Source: Rhizophlyctis rosea (lineage: Eukaryota; Chytridiomycota; Chytridiomycetes; Rhizophlyctidales; Rhizophlyctidaceae). Taken from it: 64,000 nt of DNA. The stretch spans positions 62,001 through 126,000 of the forward strand of contig JADGJC010000091.1 of assembly GCA_027596075.1 (NCBI GenBank). Direction: 5' to 3'. The position numbers and the translations under genes are program-made. Below, one piece after another: positions 48,144 to 59,700 of this stretch. The notes below the pieces were generated by a model. That model was not told where the DNA came from. It was given only the letters and a program-made list of their open reading frames with translations, and ran no database searches. Each line of letters begins with the position of its first letter. The first letter of the stretch is position 1.

Positions 48144-51100
48144 CTACTCTTCATCTTCATCCATCAAAGCCTCCAACCATCCCTCATCCAACTCTTCATT
48201 CGCAGCTTGTTGATGTAATGGTTGTGATGCACCCCACGCTGCTCCCTGTCCCTGTGCGAACGTCTTTCCAACAGCTGAACACCCATCTCCCCGCCATGTA
48301 TCTGCGCTTTGGGAGATAGTAATACCCACCGGCAGAGCTCCATTCATTCCCAACCCTACACCGCTGCTGGGCACATTAGTTTGGGAACATCGTTGTCGTT
48401 CAACGGCAGTCATGGGCGCTTCATGAGAACAGAGTCTTGAACCAAGGAACCAATCTACTTTTGCGCCTGATGCGGGAACGAAGGTGTCGTGCGTTGCGTT
48501 GGAGGGCGAAAAGACGACGGCGAAGGAGCGGAGTGTTCCGGTTGCAGTGTGGGTCCAGAAAGGGAATTGGCGGGCTTGCGCTGTAGTAGTGGTTTGCATA
48601 CGATTAGAGATGTGTTCCGCCTGCGGTGGTGAATGCCGTTCGGCCTTACCTTTATCATCACCCTTGCCCATAAGCCAGTTCAACCATCCTTTTCCTTTCT
48701 CCTCCTTGGGTGCGACCTCAGTTACACCATGTAGATGCTCATTGGGCACAACAATCTTGATCTTCAAGTCCGGATTGTATCCAGTAGGGAAGCGTGCATC
48801 ACCTAATTGATTCTTTCGCAGACTGTTTCCAACAGAATCAAATCAGTCAAAAGCCAGTGATTTTCCCAAGCGATGGCATGGAAAACCGAAAACTTACATT
48901 TGCTCGTCAACTTCTTTGACACTAGCCGTGAACTCATCGTAAGTTCCATCCACCTTGATCGTGTCCGTGTTCCACGCTCCCAAGATCACAGCCGGAATCT
49001 TCCATTCATCCGCCTTCCAATGAACCGCCTCAGCCAATTGCTTATACACCCGCTTCAAGACACCGGCATTACGGTCCGCCAGGTCCTTCTCGGGATTGGT
49101 AAGCGGATGAGAAGATTGAATGTCATTCACCGTAGCAATAATGACATGCGTCGCATTGCCAGCTTGCTGCTCCCCCTTAACCTCCACGCCCTTCCCCTGA
49201 ACCGCGAAAATACATCCCAAAACCGACCGCGCCGTGCGAGCGGGTCCGTAAGATTCCGATACACATTCCACAACTTCCAAATCCGCTACGCCCTTCTTCT
49301 CCCCCTCACCAACCTTCCAAAATACTTCCAACCCTCCATGTGAATCCACTTCACTCATCAAAAACTCCACACCCTCCCCAACTGCCTCATCCATCCACCC
49401 CGCAACCTCCCTCCTAACCTCTTCACCACCCGGTAAGCCCTGCACCAAGAGAACATCAAAACCGCTCAGATATCCAAAAATAGGCGACGCCCTCAATGCC
49501 GCTAACCGTTCCAAGCTCGCCGTCCCACTCACTCCACTCCCAATATTGTAACTAACAACCTTCAACGTCCTCCCTCCCACCACGACGTCATACAAGATAG
49601 GAATGTCTCCGTAATCTGCCGCGGTTTCGATGTGTCGTTCGATGGCGCCGATCCATTCGGTGTTGAGGATTGTGGAGGGGGAGGAGGAGCGGAACCATTT
49701 GGCGTAGGGTTCGATGTTTGTGCAGGTGTGGAGGTAAGGGGTGGTGGTGTTGGTCGTTGTGGTGGTCAGGTTGGCGTGGGAAAGGATGCAGGCTGTGTGG
49801 GAGGTGATGGGATTGATGTCTAGAGCTAGGTGCGGCGCGACCAGGGAAGATGTAGTTGTTGGTAGGTGGGGGAACCAGATACCGGTTGTTGTTAATGGCG
49901 AGGATGGCGAGTATATGGATCTGGAAAAAACGAATGATGGTTGGAAATTCCGAGAAGGAATGTTTCGGACTCTCAAAGACGATCGTAAATGAATACCCAC
50001 TTCCACAACCGATTCTCCTGCACGGCCCGCTGCAGGAGCCGCACATGGCGAACTTCAAATGACCCGGCTACCATAATGGGGATGCCATGTTCAACACGGA
50101 AGCCCTCAATGGCACGTAGGAGTTTGCGGGCATTGTCAAATTCAAAGCCACTGGTGTCGACGGGAAGTACAAAGAGCTGTAAAGAGGTCTAAGTGGTCAA
50201 TGGGCATGAACAGAAGGGATTGCAAAGAGGACCCACATACCTGTTCACCCTTCCCGCTCTCCAACACCACGACTCCAACATCTCCCTTCCCAACACTCGA
50301 ACAATTGCCCACACGCCATACATCATTCCGATACACTACTTTACTGACTCCCGCCTCCGCACCACAAACATCCGTAACATTGAAGAGAGGCCTCAACACA
50401 GCCGGAAGCGGCATATTGGTGAAGTTCAATCTCCGTGCATTGTGGAGGATCGTAAATGTGGATAGTGAAAGGGAGTAAGATGATTGGGCGGTGGCGAGAG
50501 GGTTAGATGTGGATGGGAGGGCGTAGGAAAGACCTTTTTATGACAGAAATAAGTTAGAATCAGAGGTGTTCAACGGCGACATGATTAACTTACCAAGGTA
50601 CTTTGCCGGTAAAGGTACAGGAAGATCTGAGCTTTTCGTCGTTTCATTCGCAGTTGTCATGATCTTATTGAACGTCTCCAAAAGCAATCCCGTGTCCGTC
50701 TGTTGCGACCGAACACTTTTCGCGTCTCTCCGTCCCGCAGTCACAGGTGCTGACAAGATAGGACTGGAGCCACAGATGATGGACACGTCGAATGACTGAA
50801 GTTGTGTTGAATTGGCAACCGTAATGTGGAAAGTCAGTGGTCCACTCAGCCGTCTAGTCAAGTTGTAGCGTAACCCGAGAACCGACTCTTCGGCAGAAAA
50901 GATCATACTGGCGTTGAAGGTGGTAGTGGCTTGGATGCGGGCTTCATTGCTGCCGACCGCATGGTTGGAGAAGTGGATGGTGGCGTTGTATGTAAAGTGG
51001 GACGTAGGAAGACTCTTAATGGGTCCTTGCAAGACACCATCTTTGTCGAAAACGCCTTCGAAAGCCAAAGTGCTCCCATTTTCGCATTGGGGGAACCAAA

Positions 51101-52735
51101 TGCTCCGATGCGTCTCGCCCGTCACGACCGTCCATCGTCCCACCACTTCCTTCTGCGTTCCCTTCTCTCGTCCATCCCTCACAGAAGCCACCGCCTCGCG
51201 ATCTTTCAATGCCTTATCAATCTTCTCAACGGCATCCACCCCACCAAACAACGTATCCGTACACTTCCGCTTCGGGTCATCCGACGTAACATTCCGATAA
51301 GCCCCAACAACATCCATCAAAGACGCGCCACTTCCCGCCTGCCCACAAACCCTCACCAAATCAACGATCGAATCCAAAATTGCGTCATCGACTTCCGCCC
51401 CATCTTTCGCAGCATCCACGGCACGCAATTTCATCGCTACACGGAACAGTTCATACACGTCATGAACGACGGGGCCAGGTAGAGTTTCAGCGTCCTTGTC
51501 ATTGCCGCCGACACGAACGGAAGGAATGGTCATTGTTGCTGGTGGGGATTGGCGGAGTTTGAGGGTGTGGAAGGTGGCGAAGGGGATATCGGCTGGTGTG
51601 CTGGAAGCGGTGTTCCAGGATGTTCCAAAGTCGACGTTGGCGGCAAACATGTCCTTGAATGAGGGAAACATGCTCGTCGATTTGTGCGCCTGGCTGTTCA
51701 GAAGATTGTTGACGTAGCTTTTCAAAGTACCGAAATTCAGACCGTCAAAGAGCCGTTCGCATTGTTGCCCTTCCTGTGTTGAGCGCAAGATGGTCCGATT
51801 TGCAATGGGAAGTTGACTGATGGACGTTTCCAGCTTGGCGGTACATTCAGGTGCAGAGGGAGCAGATCCAATAACGAACATGGCAGTGTGGGAAGCATCT
51901 GAATCAGAGGTAACCCAGATGGGCTGCTTATCGATGTTTTTCAGATTTGGCGTTGGACCGAACAACTCCAAGGGACCGGATAGGGATTGGGTGGTGCAAG
52001 GGTCGAAGGGACGAAGGGAGTACAGAATGAGTCGGGATGGGCTGGATGTCTGTAATGCGGGTCAGTGGTGAGTCTTCGCTCTCATTCAACCCTGAAGGAA
52101 CTTACCAGCTCATTGTCCGTCCATTGCCTTGCAATGGCAACGGCTCCTTGCTCACAAACATTTTGACAGCTACGGAACGACCTCGCTTTGGCATCGAAGA
52201 TGTTAAGCGAAGTGCTCGAATACCAGTCGTCATCTTCCTTAATGCCTGTATGCCTGATGCCCTCGGCATCAACTCGAAGCTTGGTGCATCCGTCCACTTC
52301 AACGATCATTCTCCTCACACGTTGACCCTTCTCAGTGCCACAACCACCAAATTCAAAGCCAATCGTAAGCACCGCATCCTTCATACCATTCCAAAACGCA
52401 TCTTGACTTCTGATTTCCCTCGTATGTTCGCCGCCCAATGACTGTATCTCAAGATCTCGCCATTCCCTTAAAGAGCTCAAACTACCAACGAAATCCTTCT
52501 TGATCCTATTGTAAAGACCCTTCTTCCAAAGCGTCTGACGGACATTCTTCCCGACGTCCAATGTCCATTTCGCCTGCGCATCCACACTGTCGATCAACTT
52601 GTTAACTTCCGAGATGGAGGACCATGATGAGGCATAGGAAGGAGGAGCATCTAAATCGATCGACAGCTGTGAGACAACTGGTGTCGTGTTGCATAGAGTC
52701 GCCAAGATGGCGAACAAGTAAGCAGTTTGGCGCAT
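48144..52735 (-). CDS. large predicted secreted protein with degenerate EEP-like segments
   Basis: Six exons: 52735-52106, 52049-50594, 50533-50241, 50176-50001, 49920-48898 and 48822-48144; 1418 residues. The exon 4 donor (GTGGGT at 50000-49995) was chosen because it keeps the frame. The N-terminus MRQTAYLFAILATLCNTTPV is a typical signal peptide, and many N-glycosylation sequons follow. Exons 3-4 (about residues 700-850) show GDVGVVVLESGKGEQ and HGIPIMVAGSFE. Exon 5 shows LKVVSYNIGSG (near 975), FDVLLVQGLPGG and WKIPAVILGAWNTDT (near 1170). These echo the endonuclease/exonuclease/phosphatase fold (SYN, LLxQE, GDFN), but the catalytic Glu is Gly and the Asp of GDFN is Ser or Ala. It is therefore probably inactive if it belongs there. 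The C-terminus is acidic and disordered. No TM segment after the signal peptide is obvious. Family assignment is inference. Confidence 0.6.
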
Positions 52736-53698
52736 GGTGTTTAAGAGGTTGTACCGCGCCGATGGGTTTGGATGAGGTCGTGAAGTCTCACACACAAGCT
52801 GTAATTGATGCATCAAAATTTCATTAGGTTTATTAGCGACACCAGTATTTTCAGTAAGAGGGACGTCGGTTCACACCTATCTCCTTTCCTTTCCTCTTTC
52901 GTCTCTACACTCCTCTCCTTTCCTTCCTCCTGGGTATTCGACTTCTTGGTAACTCAGTCGAGCTGCTTGTAAAAACCTGCGTTGAGCTTGGGTATGAAGC
53001 AGCGAGATGTCAATCTTGGGTGACTAGCGCGAGAGAAGAAAGCGTCTCCCTCACCTTTCTCTACCTGTGCTGCTCGAACAAGGGGATGACAAGTGTTGCG
53101 CAGCCAGATGTGTTTCGTGTTGCAATATCCACCCAATTTTGGCAGTGTGGCTTATATATCAGTTGGCGATTTGGCCCGGATGAGCGCCACAATTCAATGC
53201 CAGCAGATGATGGTAACACATACATAGCGCGTGCAAGGGTCCTTACGGGGTTGGTGAAGTGTCCCTCTGCGACATTGATGTTGCGTGGCTGCAACCCACT
53301 TGGCGAAAGGGGAGAGAAAGAGGGAAAAGAAGGTGCCATGACGAAGGAATGGTAGTACATAAACGAACCTGTCCGGTATTGCGGACCGGGCGTTCACTCG
53401 TGAGTGACTCACTTTCCATACCCTCCATCTCGGAGCTCGCTCTATCACCATGATTCTTCTTACTTGCCAAAAATGACCGTAGATCACAATCGAGATCACC
53501 CGGTGATAGGACCTTGTTCGGACATCCGATTGCATTTCAGGAAACTAGCTGACCTTTTTCGAATTTTTTCCTGCCTTGGTTCGGTTATTGACCATACCAA
53601 AGCAATTTGCGTTTCACTATTTGTTCGCCTTTACAACTTGAACCACCCGAAGTCGAAGCCGTCATCAACCGTACAATCTGAATCGGCAGTCGTCCCGG
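52736..53698. other. divergent promoter region
   Basis: Lies between the secreted-protein gene (-) and the coiled-coil gene (+). It contains TTTCCTTTCCTCTTTC-type pyrimidine tracts (52880-52935). No supported frame. An inverted-repeat-like CCGGTATTGCGGACCGG at 53371-53387 is short. Confidence 0.45.
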
Positions 53699-56454
53699 AT
53701 GGATATTATCGCTAACCCACCCACCCATGGATCAACGACCTACACCGACACGCGGCAAGATTCGCAAGGCGTCGACGATGATAGGCATCGCATCCATGGA
53801 CGTTGGTATACCGACCATCTTGGGGCAACTCTGAATTTGGACGGTTCGGAGCGCTCTCCCAGAGCAGGTTTGCAACACTTGCTGTCCTCGGTCATATTCA
53901 ATAGACATTAAGAGCGCTTTTGATAGCACAACCTCGCCGATCGTCGCCTGCCAGCTCAAACCTACCAATATTTCTTGGCGGAGATCAAGGACGTGACCGC
54001 ACGCATCTTCAGCAAAGACCATCAAATTTTGCTGACAACCAGAGTGCATACCTGGACGGAAATGATCAGAACTCATGGAGAAGGCGTCCGGGCATCCAGT
54101 CTGCCTTGTACAGCGAGCCAGAGGGAGAGATTGAACGCCGGAACAAAATGCGGGAAGAGCTAGGTAGATGGATGCGTCGAACAGACACAATCTACAATCA
54201 TCGTAACAACACAACAATTGAACAGCTCGATACGAGCGTCAACAACTGCAGGAGCTGAATGAAAGACGTAAGAAGGAGAGGGAAGATGAAATGCAGGTGA
54301 CGGAACTTTTGAGAGCTCCTTATTGGATGTTTACGTTATCCGACCATTTGCATTGTAGACAGCCAGGCAGATGCGGTGGCCATTTGGCCAACAGACGTCA
54401 ATAATAAAGGTGATCTCAGTGGAGTACCTTTGAAGGTTCGCCTAGAATTGCACTCTAAATCTCCGCATGCAGCCTCACCAGCGACATCCCAGCCACCGCT
54501 CCGAAGGACATGACCCACATCCAGCTTATGCGATGGCGAAATCTCCAATTCCTGATGGTATGCGGCAAGCTTGACTCTTCGTAAACATGCAAGCTGACAT
54601 GACGGTGATCCATCATATAGTTAGGCAAGACATAAATCGCCAAAGCCCAAATTTGACCCAGAATTATCCTACTCAACACCAAACTGCAACACAAGAGACT
54701 CCGACGCAGGTAATATGCAAAAGTGTAGCTGAAGTCCTCAACACGAACATCCACCATGAAATCATCGACCACTTCATATGAATTGCGCTAACCACCGGTG
54801 CATTACTATCGGTTAGACTCAACAGCGCGAGCCTGCACGACGACAACCTGATGCAGGTGACGGCGGGGCACGACGGATACATGCAGCGGACAGACGCACG
54901 GGACGAGTATGTACTTTGGCCCAATACTCGAAGCGTCAACTCACGCGGCATACAAAACGCAGGTATACACTATCGATGCATCGCCGCCAGGATATCATCG
55001 TGATCCTATCACTGGACAAGATCTTGTTCCGGCCCCGCCACCACCTCCAGCTGCACATCCCTCCCAACCTGCACAACAACCGTATCAACCATCGCCAGTG
55101 CCATCACAAAGAGAAGAACGTACGCAATTTTTTGGATGCTGCATATCTTTTCGACGATCTTTATGCTGTACTTACCTATCTCCTGACAGTCTTTCGTCCC
55201 GATGCGCCGTCAGTCACAAAACCATTGGATAGGCCTCGTGGCCCATACAACCCAATCACACATTGGGCGCCATCATCTACTGATCAACAAAGGCGTATGC
55301 AACAGCCTGTCCAGGCGGAACAGATGAGTGGAGGGTCCGAGGGAGGGAATGTCGGGAGTGCACGGGTAGTGTAATAGCCAAGGACTTCAATGCTGTCAGT
55401 CCCTAAACCTGCAGCACAGGTGTGGTTTCCCTTCGGCTCTGGTGAATCTCGTCCGCCGGATGGACGTAGGCGTCCTGTGAATCCTGAGGAAGTTCCGGTA
55501 AGGAGAGAAACAAATAAGGTCTACCTTCGGATTTAGTTACTTACAGGCGGAACAGCAGTCGGTACAGCAACAATCCGACAAGCAGAAAGGCGATCTGAGG
55601 CGACAACAAGGTAATGCATATTGCGTGCACATCCTCAAGAAGGTGTTCCCGTTCATATGTTCTATTTAACAGAGGAGTTGATGAGAATGCGAGAAGAGGA
55701 GCAGCAGCGTAGGAGAGACGATGAACGGAGAAGGGGTGCGGAGGTATGCGGCAGGGCGTGCAAGATTGACAAACCGAAAAAGATCTGATCAGGACTGATG
55801 AATATCGATATCAATAGCTGGCGAACGCCTACCCATGGAACTGGGGCGCAGATGAGATGTCGAGGAAACGAAATACAAGGCATGCTCGACAGAATGACAT
55901 TCTGGGCGAGGTAACATTTGCCTTTCGGGAACACAATGTCAGCCGATTAGGAGAAGAACATTGTTGACACATATCATTTGGGTCAACAGCAAAGACAAGT
56001 TGACCCCCAGCTCGCAGCCCAGTACTCGCAATCGTTAGATCGTCTGATTCAACAACGTGACGAACAGCGAAAGCGGGAGAAAGAGCATGATATACAGCTC
56101 GGCCTTCAGGTATCACCAAAGTCTTTTCTTGGCAAACTGTTCCACTCACTCACAGAACCCGCGCAGCACGTCGCCAAAGGCTTTGATGCAATCGTTGGGC
56201 ACGACCACCCCTGGCCAACACATCATCAAGGTCTGCCACCTCGCCCACCACCGCTACCTACTTCCTACACAGATTTGCCTCAACACCCGATTTACGCAAA
56301 GCCGAAACCTTCCTTCGGATCGCGGGAGCAATTGGCAGACCCACCGAACAGGATGCCGTGGCAGGCGGACGCTTTGCAGGAAGTGGACGGAAAGTTTAGA
56401 CGCTATGCTAGGAAACCATCAGTCGCTGGTGGGCAGGGGAGTATGTTAGGGTAG
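53699..56454 (+). CDS. multi-exon coiled-coil protein, possibly ciliary/centrosomal
   Basis: The 5' end is unresolved (ATGs at 53699 and 53728 are candidates). Exons with consistent phase: about 53920-54163, 54226-54296, 54359-54409, 54473-54557 and 54621-54709; then an unresolved stretch 54817-54962; then 54963-55119, 55190-55365, 55420-55497, 55547-55610, 55673-55743, 55818-55910 and 55990-56454. Charged helical segments: EGEIERRNKMREELARYERQ, QELNERRKKEREDEMQ, EELMRMREEEQQRRRDDERR and RLIQQRDEQRKREKEHD. They are separated by Pro-rich links, with short motifs GPYNPITHWAPS, VWFPFGSGESRPPDGR and AYPWNWGADE. Alternating charged coils and short aromatic/Gly motifs recall CSPP1/CCDC66-type ciliary proteins. 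That is a guess from architecture and would fit a flagellated fungus. Confidence 0.55.
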
Positions 56455-56791
56455 ATCTCGTGAGAGTAGCTAGATTAATGAAGCATGTCGATTCAAATGA
56501 TAGAAACTTGTAGAACTCTCAAGCAGATAGGAAATAGGCCGGAGTTTAGCGTCAGGTAGAGTAGATAGCTCACAACCACACGCAAAATGTTACAATAGAT
56601 GCACGCTCCATATTATACCTCGTCATAACTATCCTACATTGCGCCTTCCTCCCTAAAATACAATGTACACTAAACGCTATACAAGCGAAATTATCCAGCT
56701 ATGTAGAAGGACGTCGAAACGTCCATTAAAGAAAAAACACATTATATGCTCTAGCCTACCTGGAGCTAACCAATAACACGACTTGGACCCT
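56455..56791. other. convergent 3' flanks
   Basis: AT-rich spacer between the coiled-coil gene (+) and the repeat protein gene (-). No feature recognised. Confidence 0.5.
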
Positions 56792-59700
56792 TCATTCAGT
56801 GACTCTCTCACCACCAGCCTTCGACACCCAAAGTTGCCTCACCCACTTCCTCCCCACCCCACCATCACCATTAAGCAAACTCCACCCCTTCCCACTCCCC
56901 AAGCCAACAACCGCCGCCACCAACAATACATGCCCCGCCAACACCGCCACCCGTCCCGTACCCCACCCAACCTCCCCACCAAAAGGCCTATCAAACAAAT
57001 AAGCATCATCGCCAACATACCCAAACTCCTCCACCTCCACTCCCGACCACCGTCCCGATTTGCCAATCAGAGTCGTTAGGCCCATTATGAGGAATGTTAC
57101 GAAGAATGTCATTGTTAGGATGGAGGTGAGGAGGTGGGCGGCTTCTTCTTTGGGTGTTGGGGTGTAGGTTGTGAGGGGGAGGAGTGAGTCGACTTGGCGG
57201 ATTGGAGGGGTGTTGGTGTCGGATGTGGTGGAGACTGATGATTTTTTGTCTAGCTCGTCCAGTGCGATACCGGAATCTTTGCGTTCGAGTTCCTTGTCGA
57301 TGTCTAAAATTGTGTAATAGAAAATCAGATGATTCGTCGATGAATGTCGTTGGCTGCAACATTCAATAGAACATACCTCCAATATCCCGGGTCATAGATG
57401 ATTCGTTGACTTCAATCGTATCCGCTGGTGCCATCTTGGCTCTTGCTTTGGAATCCTACCATGCACGACAAAGAATATGAGACACATGAAAAAGACGACT
57501 GGTGTGCTGGGGAGGAGTAAACTCACCTCAGCCTCAACATCCCACCGAATAGTAGATATAAAGTCCTCCACCTCTGCTTTGCTCTTAAGGATGCGATCGG
57601 AGGCAGGAAGAACGGCGAAAGGATGCACGCCATCCTTCGGGCAGTCCAAAACCGGTGTATCCCAATTGATAGTTGCTATGAATTTGTCGACTTCGACATA
57701 TGTGCGGAGGATGGTGTCGCCAGATTGGGCTGCTTCATCAACACCAGTCAACGTCTCTTTGTTGGAAGGAGGTTCTGTCTTATCCCAGCTGATGGTGGAG
57801 ATGAACGCATCAACCGCTTCAGGCGTTGACACCAAGAAATCATGGTCTAAAGCCTTATCGTCTACGCCGATCATTTTTGAGGAGCGTTCCGGCGTTGTTT
57901 TAGGAGATGAGGATTCCCAAGCTGCGAAAATGTTGGAGACGCAGTCGTCCATCTCCTTCGGTGATGAGATGATTGTGTCGCGGTTGATGGCTTCAGAATC
58001 GACGCCGAAGAATGCGGGAGTATGTTGTGGTTCGGCGATCGGAGGAATTTCACGGAACACGCTTTCAACCACCGCCTTAGTCACGTCCCCGTCTTCCAAC
58101 TCTATCTGTTTTGTGGCACTAGCTACCAAATCCCCCTTGGGACTACCCATCAAGTCTTCAGCGGACCCAACCACGTCCCATACAATGGACGCAACGAACT
58201 GCTCCACATTCGCTGAAGTCTTCAACACGGGATCGGTGACATCAGATGCGGTTTCATCTGCTCCGCCAATAGCAACAGGCTCCGATGCGAGAGGTGCAGG
58301 TGTTTGTTGAATGTCTCGGGATAAGACCTCCTCCTCCGCAGCGCTGGTGATATCCCATACTATGGAGGAGATGAAGTGTTCGATGTCGGATGGGCTTTCC
58401 AAGACGTTGTCCTGGATATTCAATGAGGGGACATCGGCGCCGGCGATCACGGGTTGTTCGGGTGCAGGGGAGGGAATGGGTTTCTGCATGTCGTGGGTCA
58501 GAAGATCCTCCGCCAAAGTGGTGATATCCCAAACAATGGATGCGATGAACTCTTCAAGTTGCGCGGAGCTTTCGAAGATCTGGTCGTCGACAGGCGTGTC
58601 CGCTCCGATGAGGATTGGTAGAGGTGTAGATTCAGGTAGGGTCATCGCCACTTCGCGGGTGTTGAGGTTGTCCGCAAGTTCGTCAACAATGGTGGAAGGT
58701 GCGTCTTGAACGGTCACTTCCAAGCTGTTGACGTCCTCAGGAGCGGCTGATTCTACTACCACCTCATGCTTAAGACCCCGTTCTGCCAACTCCACCAACT
58801 CGACCTCCCGTGCCTTCAAATGCTTGACCTCTCGCTCAAGAACCTCCTCCACAACATCCCAAACAATTGCACTAATGCACTGCGCAACTTCATCCGACGT
58901 TTTCAATACAGTCTCAGCGCTGTCCTCCCATCCATCCTGCAGCCCACAAGGATCCACCCAACAGATGCCATCAATGAAGGCGTCCATCTCAACAGCAGAT
59001 GTGAGCTCCCTAATCACATGGCATGGTCCGTCAATCTTGAGTGGGGCTTCTTCATCCTCTTCCACAACTACCATGTCCCCCCGAACAGGCTTGCTAACAC
59101 CAGCCGGCAACACCTCCCTCATTTTCACATCGAACTCGGTCCCCTCAAATACCACATCATCATCCGACTCCGTTGAAGGATCCGAATCCGTCACCGTAGA
59201 CACATTTGCACTAGAATCCTCCGTCCCCCACTCAACATCACTCTCCGACGTCCATTCACTCTCGCTTTGGATGTCGACGTCGTAAAGGTACGTGTTGGCG
59301 TCGTCTTCCGTCATATGAAGTACTTCCGTTTCAATGTCGTCCCTCTCAGAAAAGATGTCCTCAACATCCTCCACCCCCATATCCATCACATCCTCATAAA
59401 CCCCCATCTCCGCCAACTGCTTCATACTAACCACCTCTTCCTCCTCCTCGTCTTCCACCTCCTCCAACCCCCACTCCTCATCCTCCTCCCAAATACAATC
59501 CAAAACATGCGGAATAAACCTATCCAACTCCTCCCGTGGGTCCTTCTTAACATATATTTCGTACAACTCTCGTTCAAGGCCGTCGAGGGCGGGAGGGAGG
59601 TCGGTGGTGGCGTCGGAGGGGATTGATTCTTTTTGCCAGGTTATGGAGAGGGATTCGGGGGTTGAGGGGACTGGGGAGATGTTGGGTGGGAAGTCGGGGA

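Noticed and set aside
49588..50058. Alternative exon 5 frame for the secreted protein (INNNRYLVPPPTNN...)
   Set aside because: It becomes His/Pro-rich nonsense and stops, whereas the frame entered through the GTGGGT donor continues for 341 codons.
57477..58310. Plus-strand frame of 277 codons inside the repeat protein
   Set aside because: It arises as a shadow of the acidic repeat codons; the minus-strand frame has five exons in phase and coherent repeats.
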